A stretch of DNA of 64,000 nucleotides from Diphasiastrum complanatum (GCA_029204225.1 CM055102.1:10925245-10989244); one strand, 5' to 3'. Positions 34,113-48,795 are shown, counted from the first letter of the stretch. The notes: generated by a model from the letters alone, not told the origin. A program made the numbers and translations.

Positions 34113-34421
34113 TTGATGGGATTCCTCTTTAGCATGTTAATCTTAGCCGACTCGTAACCTTTGCACTTCTAGTCATATGTGATGATGATGTTGTATCTAT
34201 GGTTCCAGCAAAATCGACTTCAAGGAGTCCAACATCCCTTACCTTGCTTTGGGCGATCAATTGTGTGATCAGTGGTGGACGATCCGTCATCAGCCTTGGG
34301 TGTAATTGGTTTCACCGCCCAAGTGGTTGGATCAACCTTTACAGCCTACTCTTTAATTTTGAAGGTGAGTTTTTTTATTCCCCAGTTGTGAACCACTTGC
34401 ACGATTCTTTACCAAGTTCTT

Positions 34422-34850
34422 TTAGTAAAATGCGGCAGAAGGTGACTTTGGAATGTCCATCACCATGAAGGTAATTATGAACTGCACTCCCACTATCTTT
34501 ACTGTGATATCTTCAACTACATCTTTTGGTTTTACACAAGATTGATCTGCTACTTTCATGGCAAATCTCGCTGGCTTCAATCCTTGCAGACCCCATTTTT
34601 GATATAAAGTAGTGGAGATCATATTTACACCCGATCCTCCATCTACCACCGTTGTTTCGTCTCGCAGGGTAATATTGTGCTGTTCACTCTCCCACGACGC
34701 CGCAATGTGGAGGATGTTGCTCGTTCCTTCATAACCCATGCAATACAAGGGCTCTTTTGTGGTTGGTTCCAGCTCTAAATTAATCCAATACAGCAAAATG
34801 CTCTTATCTTGTGGTGCAATCCGCAAGAACCCTCCAAAGGATAAGTTCAT
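34422..34850 (-). pseudogene. Gypsy-type aspartic protease
   Basis: The frame of 142 codons carries TVVDGGSGVNMIS, the Ty3/gypsy form of the retropepsin active site (usually hhDxGSxhN), preceded by the beta-rich stretch NITLRDETT and followed by MKVADQS and VQFIITFMVMDIP, as in the protease fold. The next expected block (LLGRPWL-type, N-terminal to RT) is degenerate near 34400. Catalytic residue context is VDGGSG rather than VDTGS or LDSGS, an accepted variant in plant gypsy elements. Confidence 0.75.
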
Positions 34851-35344
34851 ACGGCTAGCAGGAAACTTGCGAGCACTCCCAATTGCGGATCCTCAGGCTC
34901 GCCCATTTGAAATGGTACTTCGTGATGGTGTAGACAGTCGTTAAGATCTGTCCTTCAATGGGGAGTTGACTGGTGGTGCTAGTACTTTCGAGAGTAGAGG
35001 TGCTACCGGTTTTTCTTTTGCTCATGTTGCTTCCTCTGCCTGTGCATCCTGTATCCAATGGTGGATCTTCTGATATTGTCTTCCCTCTTCTCTCACGTTA
35101 GGATATGGTTTTGTAGCTGAGGTTTGATCATCTGCCAATGATACTGAGATGGTGGTGATGGCCCCTTTCGTTTCTGGGCTCGCATAACTACTAGCACCGG
35201 AACATGGGAATTGAAATCTTTGGTGGCATCCTCTCTGGACCTGTTGTCGATTGTACTGTGATCAAGTTCATGGGTGCACTTGCTCCAAGTCACAATGGAA
35301 AATGCTTGTATCAATGCTCGTATCCGCATTCTTGACAAAAGGGT

Positions 35345-35410
35345 GTAAACATGACCTTGTGAGGACATTCTGCAATTCTATGCCCCTTGCATTCATAGCA
35401 GCCATAGATT
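35345..35410 (-). pseudogene. gag: Nucleocapsid zinc-finger remnant
   Basis: The minus strand reads CYECKGHRIAEC, spacing C-x2-C-x2-H-x4-C, two residues shorter than the usual knuckle. A second Cys pair (CQECGYEH) follows within 12 residues. Position between gag and protease fits a nucleocapsid. Confidence 0.55.
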
Positions 35411-36149
35411 CTACCACCTTGACGTTGAGGCTGAGCGGCATAGGTCACATAATATTTGTTGATGGCCGGATCTACATCCAGATCTACATAGGGTTTGTCT
35501 AGACCGTGCCATTGCTACTGCTACTCAGGTTGGGGTGGCATTTCTTGTTCTGCTACTGTCAAATCCACTTGATTGTTAGCTGGCCCTGGTGGTGCAGGTA
35601 AAGCCATGCGTTGCTGATTCATTTGCACTCCAAAATGCGGTGCCACATTCGGTGTCCCCTGATGGTATAGATAAGAGGTTTGATATTGATTTCTCTTTTG
35701 TTGTATGATTCTGGGGTTGAATAGGTAGATTGTCGTTTCGTGCGATGATGCATTGCATAGGTGGCAATACCATTGTGTCAGTTTGAGATCCTACTTCAAA
35801 ACTGGACACTCGTTGGCGGTATGGTTTTGGGTACGAGTTGGACACCATACGTTTTCTCTTCGGGGATACTACAGTTGGTTTTGTTCCAGTGAATTTAAAG
35901 TTGTTACTATAGCTCCCTGCAAGGCCTTCAGCTTTTGATCAAATTGTGCCATCAATCGCTCCATCTACTACTTGTGTAGCTTTGTCATTTGTTCAGTCAG
36001 CAGATGATCTGTTGATACATTGGAAGCGTTGGAGGTTGATGTTATCGAGGGAGTTGGATTATGGACAATCGGATAGGATTCATCATCTGAGCCATCATCC
36101 TCTTCCATGATGGTGTCTTCTGTTTCTTCCTACAATGTGGCGTACTGCC

Positions 36150-36640
36150 CCCGTTATTTGAGTTCTCTTTGAATGCTTCACAACAACCCCGCGAGAGACC
36201 ACATAATGACCGCATGATCAGGAGTCAGTGCTATATTGCATTCGGATCTTAGATGTTTGACCCGTTCAATGTAGTCTCGAACCCTTTCCCTTTTTTCCAT
36301 CTTGACTTTGGTTAATAGGAAAAAAGGATCTTCAAGGAACTTCCTTGGTTTAAATTGCATGATGAGAGCCATTTTAACCCCTTCCCAAGTCAATTTTTCT
36401 TCTTCCGATAAGTTGAAGAACTAGTCTTGGCTGCAGCTACTAGAAACATGAGAAACAACATCAATTTTTTTGTCGATGTCGCTCATCATAAATCTCGCAT
36501 GCTTGTTCGTAGATCTGGAGGAACCTAATAGGATCTGATGATCCATCATATTTGGGCATTTCAAGATGAGGAGCCCTCCGAACTACTTGCAAGGGTGCGA
36601 CATGTATGGGTTGATCCATTGGATCCATTGTTGCTGGTTC
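36150..36640 (-). pseudogene. gag: Gypsy gag (Retrotrans_gag type)
   Basis: Starts near 36631 (MDPMDQPIHVAP), then PKYDGSSDPIRFLQIYEQA, the typical target-DNA-independent gag opening of plant Ty3/gypsy. After frameshifts near 36480-36400 it continues TWEGVKMALIMQFKP and RERVRDYIERVKHLRSECN, the Retrotrans_gag core. A stop near 36178 ends the open stretch. Structural capsid protein in intact relatives. Confidence 0.82.
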
Positions 36641-36959
36641 TGCTTCTGTCTCGATTCGCGCGGCTGCAACTCTTGGGAGGTTTGGTGCTTGATTTGCAAT
36701 ACTTTCTCCTACTGCTCGATCCTATCTCAGATTCATTCGGCTATAGAGTCCAATGATGTTGGATCTTGTTGGATTTATGGAATTCAGTCTCGATCTTTAA
36801 GGATCTGATCAGTTTTGATGGCTAAAAGTGTGATTTTAGCCCGTTTACGATTGTTTTTTCTTAATATGTTTTAATTGGCATGAGATTTTCATAGTAGTTG
36901 GATCTAGGGTAGATCTTACTATTGATCTTTTCTATGAAGGTTACTCATGTGAGAGTTCT

Positions 36960-37640
36960 TTTCACTGTTTTACAGATAAAAACTTTGTTTTCTCACGATC
37001 TATTGGGAAGTAACTCTCGAAGGCTAATTGAGAGTTGGATCTAAGATGGATCTGGCTCTGTTCAAAGTGGTGAGGGTTCTTTCTCAGAGATCATGAAGTT
37101 ATTGATGTCTGCAAGGATTCAAAACCACCTTTTTGCTTACAAATCAATCAATACTGGAAACTAACTCTCGCAGACTTCATCACTGATGAAAAATGACATT
37201 TTGGAAAGAATGGGATGATCTGCGAGGGTTTTCTGGATCTGATGATTTTTAAGCACTTAAACTCACTTTTTAGCTTATTGGAATAAAACTAACTCTCGTA
37301 GGCTCTTTTGTCTATCTCAGTGAGATGGAGCTCCAGAATTCTCTACAAAGGTTACTTACCATAAAAACTAAATTTTTTGTTGTCTGCGAGGGTTTTGCCT
37401 TCATTTTTCGTCTTTCCAGACCTTGGGAACTCTCGTAGAGACACTTTTTTTGGGAAGTAACTCTCGCAGGCTTTTCTGTGTGCTTTTCACAAGGAATGCA
37501 GTTTCAGGGGGCTCTACAAAGGTTGGTTTGAAGTTTTGAAAAAAGAAATTGATTTTTACAAGGGATTTTTGAATTTTTTTGGGTTTTTCTCTGTTTTTTC
37601 AAAATATGGTGGGAAGTATCTCTCGCAGGCTTCTATGCAG
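36960..37640 (-). repeat. Leader repeats with CTCGCAG / CTGCGAG words
   Basis: Eight diverged copies of a short motif lie between 37011 and 37640. AACTCTCG(C/T)AGGCTT-like words occur near 37013, 37163, 37292, 37429, 37458 and 37618, and the reverse complement core CTGCGAGGGTTTT near 37220 and 37384. They fall in the untranslated leader between primer site and gag. Confidence 0.65.
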
Positions 37641-37977
37641 GTCTGGGACTATGCCTTGGACTTGCTGCCAGTCATGCAAAAGTTAATTCCTACCGGTTTT
37701 TTAGAAATAAGTTCTGAAGTAATTTTTGGCCACTTTTTCCCTCCAAAAACGTATTTGAACGTTTTGTATGGTTTTTTCAATGTTGTGAATGGATGCCAAG
37801 CCCTTAGAGGCTGCTTAAGGTCTCCACTACCATTCACACCTCCTTCGCTAGCTTAGAATAGTCCAATCACAAGAAAGCACACAAAACAAGTCTAATCTAT
37901 CCCCAAATTCACCTAAAACACACTAAAAAAGCTAAAGCAACTAAAAAAACAACTAAAGCTAGTTAGAGATAGCCTAT

Positions 37978-37994
37978 CCCCGACAACGGCACCA
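37978..37994 (-). promoter_or_regulatory. Primer-binding site of the minus-strand gypsy (tRNA-Asp type)
   Basis: Minus strand TGGTGCCGTTGTCGGGG, two changes from the common plant tRNA-Asp primer match (TGGCGCCGTTGCCGGGG), right after CCCTACA-G, a plausible LTR end. Confidence 0.75.
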
Positions 37995-38995
37995 CTGTAG
38001 GGTGTGTAGGTTCGATGGTGAGCTGTCCTCTGCCTACCAAGGAGGGTTAGAACACAAAGATAGGTCCTAAAGTCTGTTCTTAGTTGCTAGTTTATATGCT
38101 TTTCTAACACTACACTAACTCTAACCCACTTAACACTACTCCTCCTAACATTAACATCCAAGAATGAGGGTGAAGAGGTGAAAGAGAGAGAGTTAGAAGG
38201 AGGTTAGCTCATGTGCTCATCATAACATACTATTGGAAAAACATTTAACTATTAGAAAGCAAGAACTATGGCAAATGGAAATCAATAAACAAACACAATG
38301 AAAAGCAAGAGCATGCAACAATAGCACATGAGAATGCTTGGCTCTCCAATTTAGTAGAGTCTCCTCCTCTTAATTAGCATGTGAAAATGAGTACAAGAGG
38401 TGTCTTTTTATCTTTGGGGTGGCCCTTGCCCCTTGCTTCCTATTGCCTACTTGCAAGAAGGTGGAATTGAAATCCACACCTTTCAAAAGAAATACAAACT
38501 AATCTATGGTGCACAAGGAAGCACACCCCACCTACCAGCTTTTGACTTTTGACCATTTACAAAACTTAGAAACTTAAGTTAAGCTTAAACTTTGGCTACT
38601 TAATATCATTTTAATTACATGGCCCAAAGTCAAGTTTATTCCAAAATAGATTATTTACAAGTGCTCATTGGGCTATGGGCTTATACACGCAGGAAGCCAC
38701 GACCCTCGCAACTATTTCTGACTAATTTATTTATTTACACAAAATACCCACAACAACTTGCAGCATTTCAATAGGATTTGAACATTACATTTCGTCCATA
38801 CTTGGTGTCCAAAACTTGGTGTACTAGACATACAGATTGGACCGGATTCTCAAGTCTCCAAATTTCCACATTATGCTCATTTGCAACCAATGCTGATATG
38901 CAAATGATTATGAAAATCAAGAAACCCAAATAGGACACATAATAAATGTCATGCTACTTCACAAAACTAAAATAAAACTTATTCAAATCAAATCC
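37995..38995. other. Probable 5' LTR region of the minus-strand gypsy, otherwise unassigned
   Basis: By position behind the primer site this should contain the 5' LTR, ending at about 37996 in minus orientation. No second copy exists in the window, so its outer end cannot be placed. No coding motif. Confidence 0.4.
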
Positions 38996-39643
38996 TTATT
39001 TGAATGCCTGAATCCTTTTTCTCCGTTGGCCTCCATTTAGCGAAAGCTCATCAATGTCCTTTAGAATTCTTTTTCGCTTGTTTCTTTTCAATTTCTTATC
39101 TAGTATGCGAGTTTTTTCTTTTAATTGGTCATTTGATATATGTAATGTCTGAACAACTTGTCGAAATTGATCATTACTTGCATTCACATTTAACATAATA
39201 TTATGTAAATGTGAATTATCTTCTTTTGTTTGTAATAATGCGGTCTCTTTTTCTCTATAGTTAGCAAGCAAACCATTTAACATACATTCTAAACTCTGTA
39301 TTTTATGAACCGAGTTTGCAACACCATAAGTCGTCAATATTTCACAATAACACAGTAAACCGTTTTCTCCGTCACACAAAAACTTTATTAATTGTGTGAT
39401 GGATTGGAATTGTGGAGTTTGCATCGAGCTCGGATCCAATGGATACAAACTTCTGTCAATCCACAAATCATAATTCTTTCTTTGGTTGGTTATGTGAGCG
39501 ATCATATCAAGTGGAGAAACTGTGGATTCTTTCACTACTCCTCTTTTAGCTATCGGAGCATTCTCGGCAGGGAGAACAATGTGTAGATGAAGCTGAGACA
39601 TCTCCGCAAACATCAGCTGACTAACCAAAAAGAAAATAGACAC
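38996..39643 (-). CDS. Hypothetical protein with C-terminal coiled coil and basic tail
   Basis: An uninterrupted 215-codon frame of mixed composition, the second-longest non-repetitive unexplained frame in the window. Residues 1-80 are globular-looking (LHLHIVLPAENAPIAKRGV, PLDMIAHITNQRKNYDLWI). From about residue 115 it is rich in Leu, Gln, Asn, Glu and Lys with heptad-like spacing, suggesting a coiled coil. Near residue 185 KKLKRNKRKR could be a nuclear localisation signal. A TTAGTCAG acceptor-like site just upstream of MFAEMSQ suggests it may be the last exon of a longer gene. Family unknown. Confidence 0.4.
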   Translation of the reverse strand: MSIFFLVSQLMFAEMSQLHLHIVLPAENAPIAKRGVVKESTVSPLDMIAHITNQRKNYDLWIDRSLYPLDPSSMQTPQFQSITQLIKFLCDGENGLLCYCEILTTYGVANSVHKIQSLECMLNGLLANYREKETALLQTKEDNSHLHNIMLNVNASNDQFRQVVQTLHISNDQLKEKTRILDKKLKRNKRKRILKDIDELSLNGGQRRKRIQAFK

Positions 39644-39705
39644 TATTTTTCATCCATGGCGTACCTAAAATTCTATGTTTATTTCTTGCTAGTTAAAATG
39701 ATAGC

Positions 39706-40014
39706 ATGGAAATCAAGCATGAAGATATGATGCAAACTCTTGGTTATTATAGCATGCATAGTCTTGCCAATGTTGATGAGCCTAATTCTCGAGATCTTTG
39801 TAACATGATGTTGGATCTTTGTGATCCTTATGAGTCAAGAAGGACTCTTTATTTTCTCATGGAATTGCAGCTAATTTTAAGGAGGAGGAGCTTTCGGATC
39901 AACCATATGTTTCAAGGATGGAACGAATCAATGAAAAAAGTGATCAAGTGGTGCAAAGCTCTCAAGTTTGTCAAAGAAGTCAACATCAAGGAGGCATTAT
40001 CATGGATATGGTGA
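39706..40014 (+). CDS. Short open frame, unrecognised
   Basis: 102 codons beginning MEIKHEDMMQTLGYYS, with a basic stretch (LRRRSFRINHMF). No domain recognised. It is followed at 40129 by LTR-like sequence, so it may be a retroelement gag scrap. Confidence 0.2.
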   Translation: MEIKHEDMMQTLGYYSMHSLANVDEPNSRDLCNMMLDLCDPYESRRTLYFLMELQLILRRRSFRINHMFQGWNESMKKVIKWCKALKFVKEVNIKEALSWIW

Positions 40015-40128
40015 TCTCGGATCTTCGTCAAACTCATTGGCTGATCTTCACACCTATGAACCTGCAATGATCAGCCTTCAGTGTTGTAAATAGATGTACC
40101 ATAGATGTATCAAGTTAGTTTTGAGGAG

Positions 40129-41400
40129 TGTTAAAATTGGCAAAAGCTAACTTGGTTAAATCTTGTAAATACCATAATGACTTGTACCTATCATCATTAG
40201 ACATGTGTGGAGCCTGTTCCCATGTGTGAAATCTATGCCTAAGTCATTTAGATAGATCATATAGGTTGTACATATCATTTAATTTGGAAACTAGTGGCCA
40301 AATTGGCCAAAAACTAGTTTAGTAGTATTATGCCACTTGGCACCATTCTAGTGGTAGAAAATGCTATATCACATGGGTAGGAGTGGTCTCCCACGTGTGA
40401 AATATCATATAAAAAGTTCAAATCCATTGTATATAGCTTTCATACAAGTCAAAAGTCAAATCTCCTAGATTGTAGGACCTATCTCCTAATTTGTAGGAAT
40501 CTAGAAGGTCAACACTAGCCACCAATAATGATGTGGCAAATTAATGGAATCTTAGCCAAAGTGGATATGGATAAGCACTATGACCTGTCACACACGTGCT
40601 GGAAGTGGCTTAGAGAGAGAGTATGATGATTTTTGTATTTAATCCATGATGGATCCAGTTTGAGAAATCAATGAGGCAAGATCTTGGTTTTGGAGGCATA
40701 TCTTGAGTATTCTCATATTTGTGTTGTGATTTTATGGTTCTATTGCTTTCTAACACTTGTGTACTTCACTCTCTACTGTAAGTCCGTACATGTACTATTC
40801 TTCACACGTGTGAAGGCAGTAGGTCTCAAGTTTAATCATTTTCTTGTTGTTCTTGCTAGATTTTTGATGGAAAATTGATCTACTTCTAGATCTAATCATT
40901 GGTTGATTAGTAGATCATGTAATCTAGCTTCCAACACCTCTTGAGGATCTGATCTAGATCCATTCTTGGTCTTTATTTCTCTGAAATTTTACATATAAAG
41001 TTTGTAAATAGCAATCTTGTTATTCTCATCATATATGTAAATGATATTATCTTGTGTGGAAATTGCATAAAGCTTGTTGATGAGACAAAAAGTGCATTAG
41101 GTAGTGAATTCAAAATGCAAGATCTAGGTGAGCTTCACTACATCGTAGGCCTAGAAGTAGATCTTTATCAAGATCATGCATTTATTAGTCAATCTAGATA
41201 TGCTCTTTCTATGCTTAAAATTTTTCACACGGAGTCTTATTGGCTCCCTCATATGGTTGACAATTACTAGGCCAGATTTGAGCTTTAGTGTGCATAAATT
41301 GAGTCATTCACATTGTTTGAGATGTCCTCACACGTGTGAAAAGTACACAAGGCATAGGGCTAGCCTTGAGATACAGAAGACGGTGATTTGTTATGGAAGC
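40129..41400 (+). mobile_element. Ty1/copia scraps with LTR-like sequence
   Basis: From 40129 (TGTTAAAATTGGCAAAAGC) the sequence looks like an LTR with several CACGTGTGA words, including the 16-bp palindrome CTTCACACGTGTGAAG at 40800-40815. From 41031 to about 41270 there is a copia RT fragment: YVNDIILCG (YVDD with D to N), then FKMQDLGELHYIVGLEV and FISQSRYALSMLK. Everything else of the element is missing. Confidence 0.6.
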
Positions 41401-42920
41401 ATTAATTGATGTCGAAAACTAAGAATGGAAATGGTCATGTTATGTTCATGAATTTCAAGAATGGTAATAACAATTCAAGTACTCATAGCACGATCTATAA
41501 GATCCACACTTGTAGGTTTATCCACTAACGTTTTAGTCCACATGCATGTGAGGGCATTATGAATGTTCATTGAAAGCTACAAATGTGGGAATGTTGCTAT
41601 TCAAGGTTGTCACTTGGGTTGTGATTTTGTTGAAGTTTGACCTTTAGGGCCGCAAGGTGTTGAAGCCACTCTTCAAGGCCAAGTCCTTTGAGGTTGTCAT
41701 TTTGGGCCTTAGGCCCATAATGTAATATTGCAAATTGCCTTCAAGGCCGAATATAGATATTATGTATAATGATGCTAGTCCATATGGAGCCTTTTCAAAA
41801 AACAATTTGATGCATAAATGTGACCTAAAGGAGGGTGTGTTCTTAACAAACTTTAGGTGCAACATAAGACAATATGAATAAAAATTTCATATTTATATGT
41901 GAAAACCTTGAATCACATTAAGTCTAGTTTTGATAAAAAAAAAAAAAAAAAGGATGCTAGAGCCAACTCCAGAACAATACCACTAATTTTGTATTAATTA
42001 ATGGTTAGCCTTCATGATTGTGATAAAGTTTTAATATAGAGATATGATATTTACTGTTGTTTTTTTGGTCACATTGATCTTACAATTGTTCTATGCATTC
42101 AAGAATGCTTTTTATTTCCAAAATTTTATAAGATAGTTTTATGTTGCTACAGAAATACATAATTAAAAGCTAACTTTTTTATATACATGTGTGTTAGCTA
42201 CTCATACTTGATAAGTAGGGCATGACTATTTTGATTTCTTGTGATTGTGGATCTTCTAGGTGAATTCACAAGCCTGAGATCGATCAAGCACGCCCAAGAT
42301 TCCTACGATCCTTAGGGATTTTGCGTCACCTTCGTATAACTTATCCTCATTATGAAAGGGACGTATTCTAGAAGGAGATAATATTCTAGAAAAAAATGGG
42401 GACATAAAGTGGAGAACAAAAGCTTTTTTGAGTTTCTAACTTCCTTATTATTAAAGACCATTTATATATTCGAAATAAGCTCAAACCAAAAACAAAATTT
42501 ATGCAATGTGCTAACAACTACATAGTGTGTGTCTACTCATATCTCACATGAATTGATGGTCCAAGTTGAGTTTGGGGACCACACTAATGGGACCTCATTT
42601 TTTCTAAAAACAATATATAATTTTCAACCCTCAAAATAGAAATTCCTCAATATGAAAAAAATCTTGAAGATAATCAACCCTCATGGATGGAATTTTGAAA
42701 ATACATAAGCATTACTTGCGTCCCATGATAAGGATATGATTGCTCGCCTCCTCGTCTAGGTGCTACAGCCTACCATAACTCAACGAGAAGACTTGCCATT
42801 ATATCATTACAATTAATGGACCTCCAAACAACCATTATCTAGTCCTTGAAGCACAAGCTAACTAATGTTTAATTAAGGGACAACAAGCACAACAAGAGGA
42901 CATGAGCACCAACACAAGAA
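41401..42920. other. Unassigned A/T-rich region
   Basis: No coding motif or repeat boundary recognised. Confidence 0.45.
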
Positions 42921-42921
42921 A

Positions 42922-44076
<1,155 letters not shown>

Positions 44077-44077
44077 A

Positions 44078-45370
44078 TTAATATACAAATTCATAGATTT
44101 CACATACCAATTTTCCATCCAATATAAAGCTGAAATATTCGGGGATATCTTGTTGTAAAAGTGTCAGTTCCGTTCTAATGTAGAATAAGGTCCAGTCCTG
44201 TTCAACCTCAATAGTAGTAAGTAAATCCCCATTTGCCATGATATCAATGCATATACGATCAGTGTGTCCAATGCTATCTAGATCTTGATCTAATGGGGCC
44301 CAAGTACCATTGTGTTCTTTCCATCTCTGATAATGAAACACCGTACTAAGCATTTGCTTTTCTATACTGTATCTAAATGATATGGATGAATGTTTGATTT
44401 TACAAGAAATATCTGTAGTGGATCTTATATCCCAACCTTTGTCCATGAAGTTGAATAAAAAATCATCTGACAGATTTTTGCAAACAAACAATGTGGGAGT
44501 TCGATGCACTTCCGTATTTGAAAAAGAGCTGACAAACAATGACATTGGAACAAACCAGCTTAAGTGCACATTTCTTGATCCAGCATTAATTTTGAGTGAC
44601 TTTTGTACATCATTATATAGCTTGGAACAAAAACATTTTATTATATTGTCGTTGACTGCAATCCACCACACGTTATCTTGAGAATTAGGTAGAGGCATAC
44701 ACTCTAGTTTTTCCATTCCTCCATTTGTGTCTGGAATATACATAGCATCATAAAAAAATATTCCAAAATTTGTAAGTTCTTTTGTCGTTCGTCCTCTGTA
44801 TTGCAATTTGCCAATTTCTGAATGGATGACATCTATAATACTTGAAAGAGATGCCACAGGTTCCCATTCATGTATATTTGAAGGATATAGATCTGCAATA
44901 CAAAATCATAATAAGCTCCGATTCATAAATACGATTATGTTTTAAAAATGACAAGCAACCCAAAAAATTAAGATACTTACAATTACACTTTCGAAAATCT
45001 TGTGGATTTACAGCCTCCACATTAAGTTCTGAATGCATATAAACATGTTGAATAAGCACCTCTGAAATGGTTTGTCCTCCTGAAGAAACTTTGAAATCAA
45101 TAATCCGCCCTTTCCAATAAGATCTATATGTATACTTGGCCTTTTTCTTTTGGCGAAAAGCCCCTCTCGCTGATGCATGCATCAGTACCCAAGAAGCCTT
45201 ATGATATTCACGAGCAATCCATGTGCCATCGTCTTCCCTCTCATTATATCAAGGATCTCGGTCTCCTTCTCATCGCCATAGCTTGAAGAGTTCACGTTTG
45301 AACTTGTCAATATGAGAGTCCAGAGTATAATAGGTGCCAAACCTATTTGTGAGTCCCAAGATAATTTTAA
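44078..45370 (-). pseudogene. Spliced gene of unknown family, probably a pseudogene
   Basis: Minus strand. Exon 1 runs from about 45370 to 44982 and contains FGTYYTLDSHIDKFKRELFK, two stops (near 45274 and 45250), then DDGTWIAREYHKASWVL, WKGRIIDFKVSSGGQTISEV and QDFRKCN. A canonical intron 44893-44981 (donor GTAAGT, acceptor TTGCAG, 89 bp) joins it in frame to exon 2 (44892-44078): YLYPSNIHEWEPVASLSS, KLYNDVQKSLKINAGSRN and DWTLFYIRTELTLLQQDIPE. Exon 2 is open for 271 codons and ends VCEIYEFVY-stop. If only the part after the stops is used, about 360 residues remain. No domain recognised; not part of any retroelement I can identify. Confidence 0.55.
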
Positions 45371-46956
<1,586 letters not shown>

Positions 46957-47746
46957 ATGTTCCATGTCAGGTACAAGCCCAATGTCAATAACTCGGGTGG
47001 AGCACGACTTTACAATGAAATAGAATACATAATCATCGATTATTATTCTTTGGATGGCAAACACTCGATGCTTCATTACAACACTTCCGGACTGACAAGT
47101 TTTGGAAACTTGTTCCAGTATCTAGCCGTGACGAAAAAATTAAGGAATCCAATGACGGATTCCGTGGCTTGTCCCTACCAAAAGCCACAACAATTAATTA
47201 ATTATTTAAATGATATTTTTTTCTCACCCAACTGATTAGATTTTGGATTTATTTAGTGGTAGCGAGACTAAGAGCACATGTGCTATTCAGAAAGGCAAAC
47301 ATGTTGCTGCAGTAGATTTAGATTTTAATTTAGTTGATTTTGAAAAAATGAAAATGAAATCTCTTTTAGTTTTGCCAGATGAACTATCTGAGGTGGGAAA
47401 GAGTTTAGATAGCGAGGATTCAGTAATTTTCTTGTCCAAGGAACCTCAGCCTCCTGCTAGCGGAAAAGTAGGCGACACAGGAGAATTTGTTGATGTCTTG
47501 GTTCAAGATTATAATGTGGTTACGGTAGTCGAGGAAATTGTAGAAGAGGTGCCACTTGAAAGTACAGTGGCTACTCAAGAAAAAGAAAAAAATGTAACGA
47601 CCTCAATGATTTTTGGGAATAGAAAATTTTCTTTTGTTTTAAAAATAATTGCATTTATCTTTTTTGATGTATTGTGTTTTGAAATCTTTTTGATTGATTT
47701 AATGTTCTTAAATTTGTTTTTTAATGATTTAAAATTAAGAATTTGA
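46957..47746 (+). pseudogene. Two adjacent open frames, unrecognised
   Basis: Frame 1 (46957-47235, 92 codons; RYKPNVNNSGGARLYNEIEY) and frame 2 (47243-47746, 167 codons; ETKSTCAIQKGKHVAAVDLD, then an acidic Glu/Val-rich stretch and a hydrophobic Phe/Leu-rich tail) lie eight bases apart in different frames. The first 110 codons of frame 2 have mixed protein-like composition; the tail is probably read-through into A/T-rich DNA. They could be one broken coding sequence. Function unknown. Confidence 0.25.
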
Positions 47747-48795
47747 AATATTTTAAAAATTTTAACATTGATAATTATTACCAAAAACTAAAATTGTAAT
47801 GATTTGTCAAGTTTATAATATTTTAATTTTGGATGTGTTTCTATGATATTTTTTTGTAAAAAAAAATATTGTTAGAAATTTTAAGAAATGAAAAGATTTT
47901 TTTTCAGGGTGAATTAAATATTTTCACAAATCATTTAATCTCGATTATTGTAAAGTAATTTTATTTGCGTTTATTTAATGTTTAAATATTCAATGAACTT
48001 ACGTAGGTGTAAGTAAAGATTTTAAAATTTTTAAGCTTTAAAAAATATTGATTAAAATTTTTATCATAATTTAGAAAATATTTTTTTTGATACAAGAATT
48101 GTAACTTAAAAAACTTTTAAAATTCCAAACTATAACTTTTGTTTTAAATAAGCAAAAAATATTTTTTAGCTATTTTAGTGGTTGTGTATCTAATGATTTT
48201 ATTTTGAATAGTATTATTATTTCATATAAGCTTACCAAATTTTGTAGCTTGAATTATTTTCTTGCAAAATACAACATTTTTTTAACATCACAATATATTT
48301 ATTTGAAGCATTTTAATTTGGATACTTTTTAAAAAAATTTAAAAAAAAAATGGGTCTCCAAGTCATTTCTCTTTTTTATTGGTCATCATGTTATTCACAA
48401 AATCATTTCATATGTGTTTTATATTGTTGTCATATTTTTACTCATGCACACACTTTGAATTAGTGTCTGATCCTTGAGTTAGAAAAAGGAAATCACTAAC
48501 CATTATGCCACACTTCCAAGACACCTAAGATTTGGAAATAGCTAATTACTTTGCATCCAATCTTAGAGTCACATTTTCTGTTCAAGAATTTTGTGGCAAT
48601 TTTTTTGTGGTAGAACACATCGTTCTATCAAGGATAGCAGTGTACACATTCACACCTATATCTGAATAACTAGTTAGAATGTCAACCTAAGACGAGTTGG
48701 GTCCCCAACCGTCACACACTTTTTCAAAATGTTGCCTCTCTTAGCTATATGCCGACGACCAATTCACCCTAATCTATATTCATTAATGTAAATGT

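Larger units (their letters stand above)
34422..37995 (-). mobile_element. Ty3/gypsy remnant (Asp-tRNA primer type), gag-protease part
   Basis: On the minus strand: a primer site of the tRNA-Asp type (37978-37994), a long leader, gag, a zinc-finger motif and an aspartic protease. The primer type is that used by Tat/Athila-lineage elements. RT, RNase H and integrase are not found below 34.4 kb, and the LTR limits (5' LTR should lie above 37995) could not be set. Confidence 0.75.
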
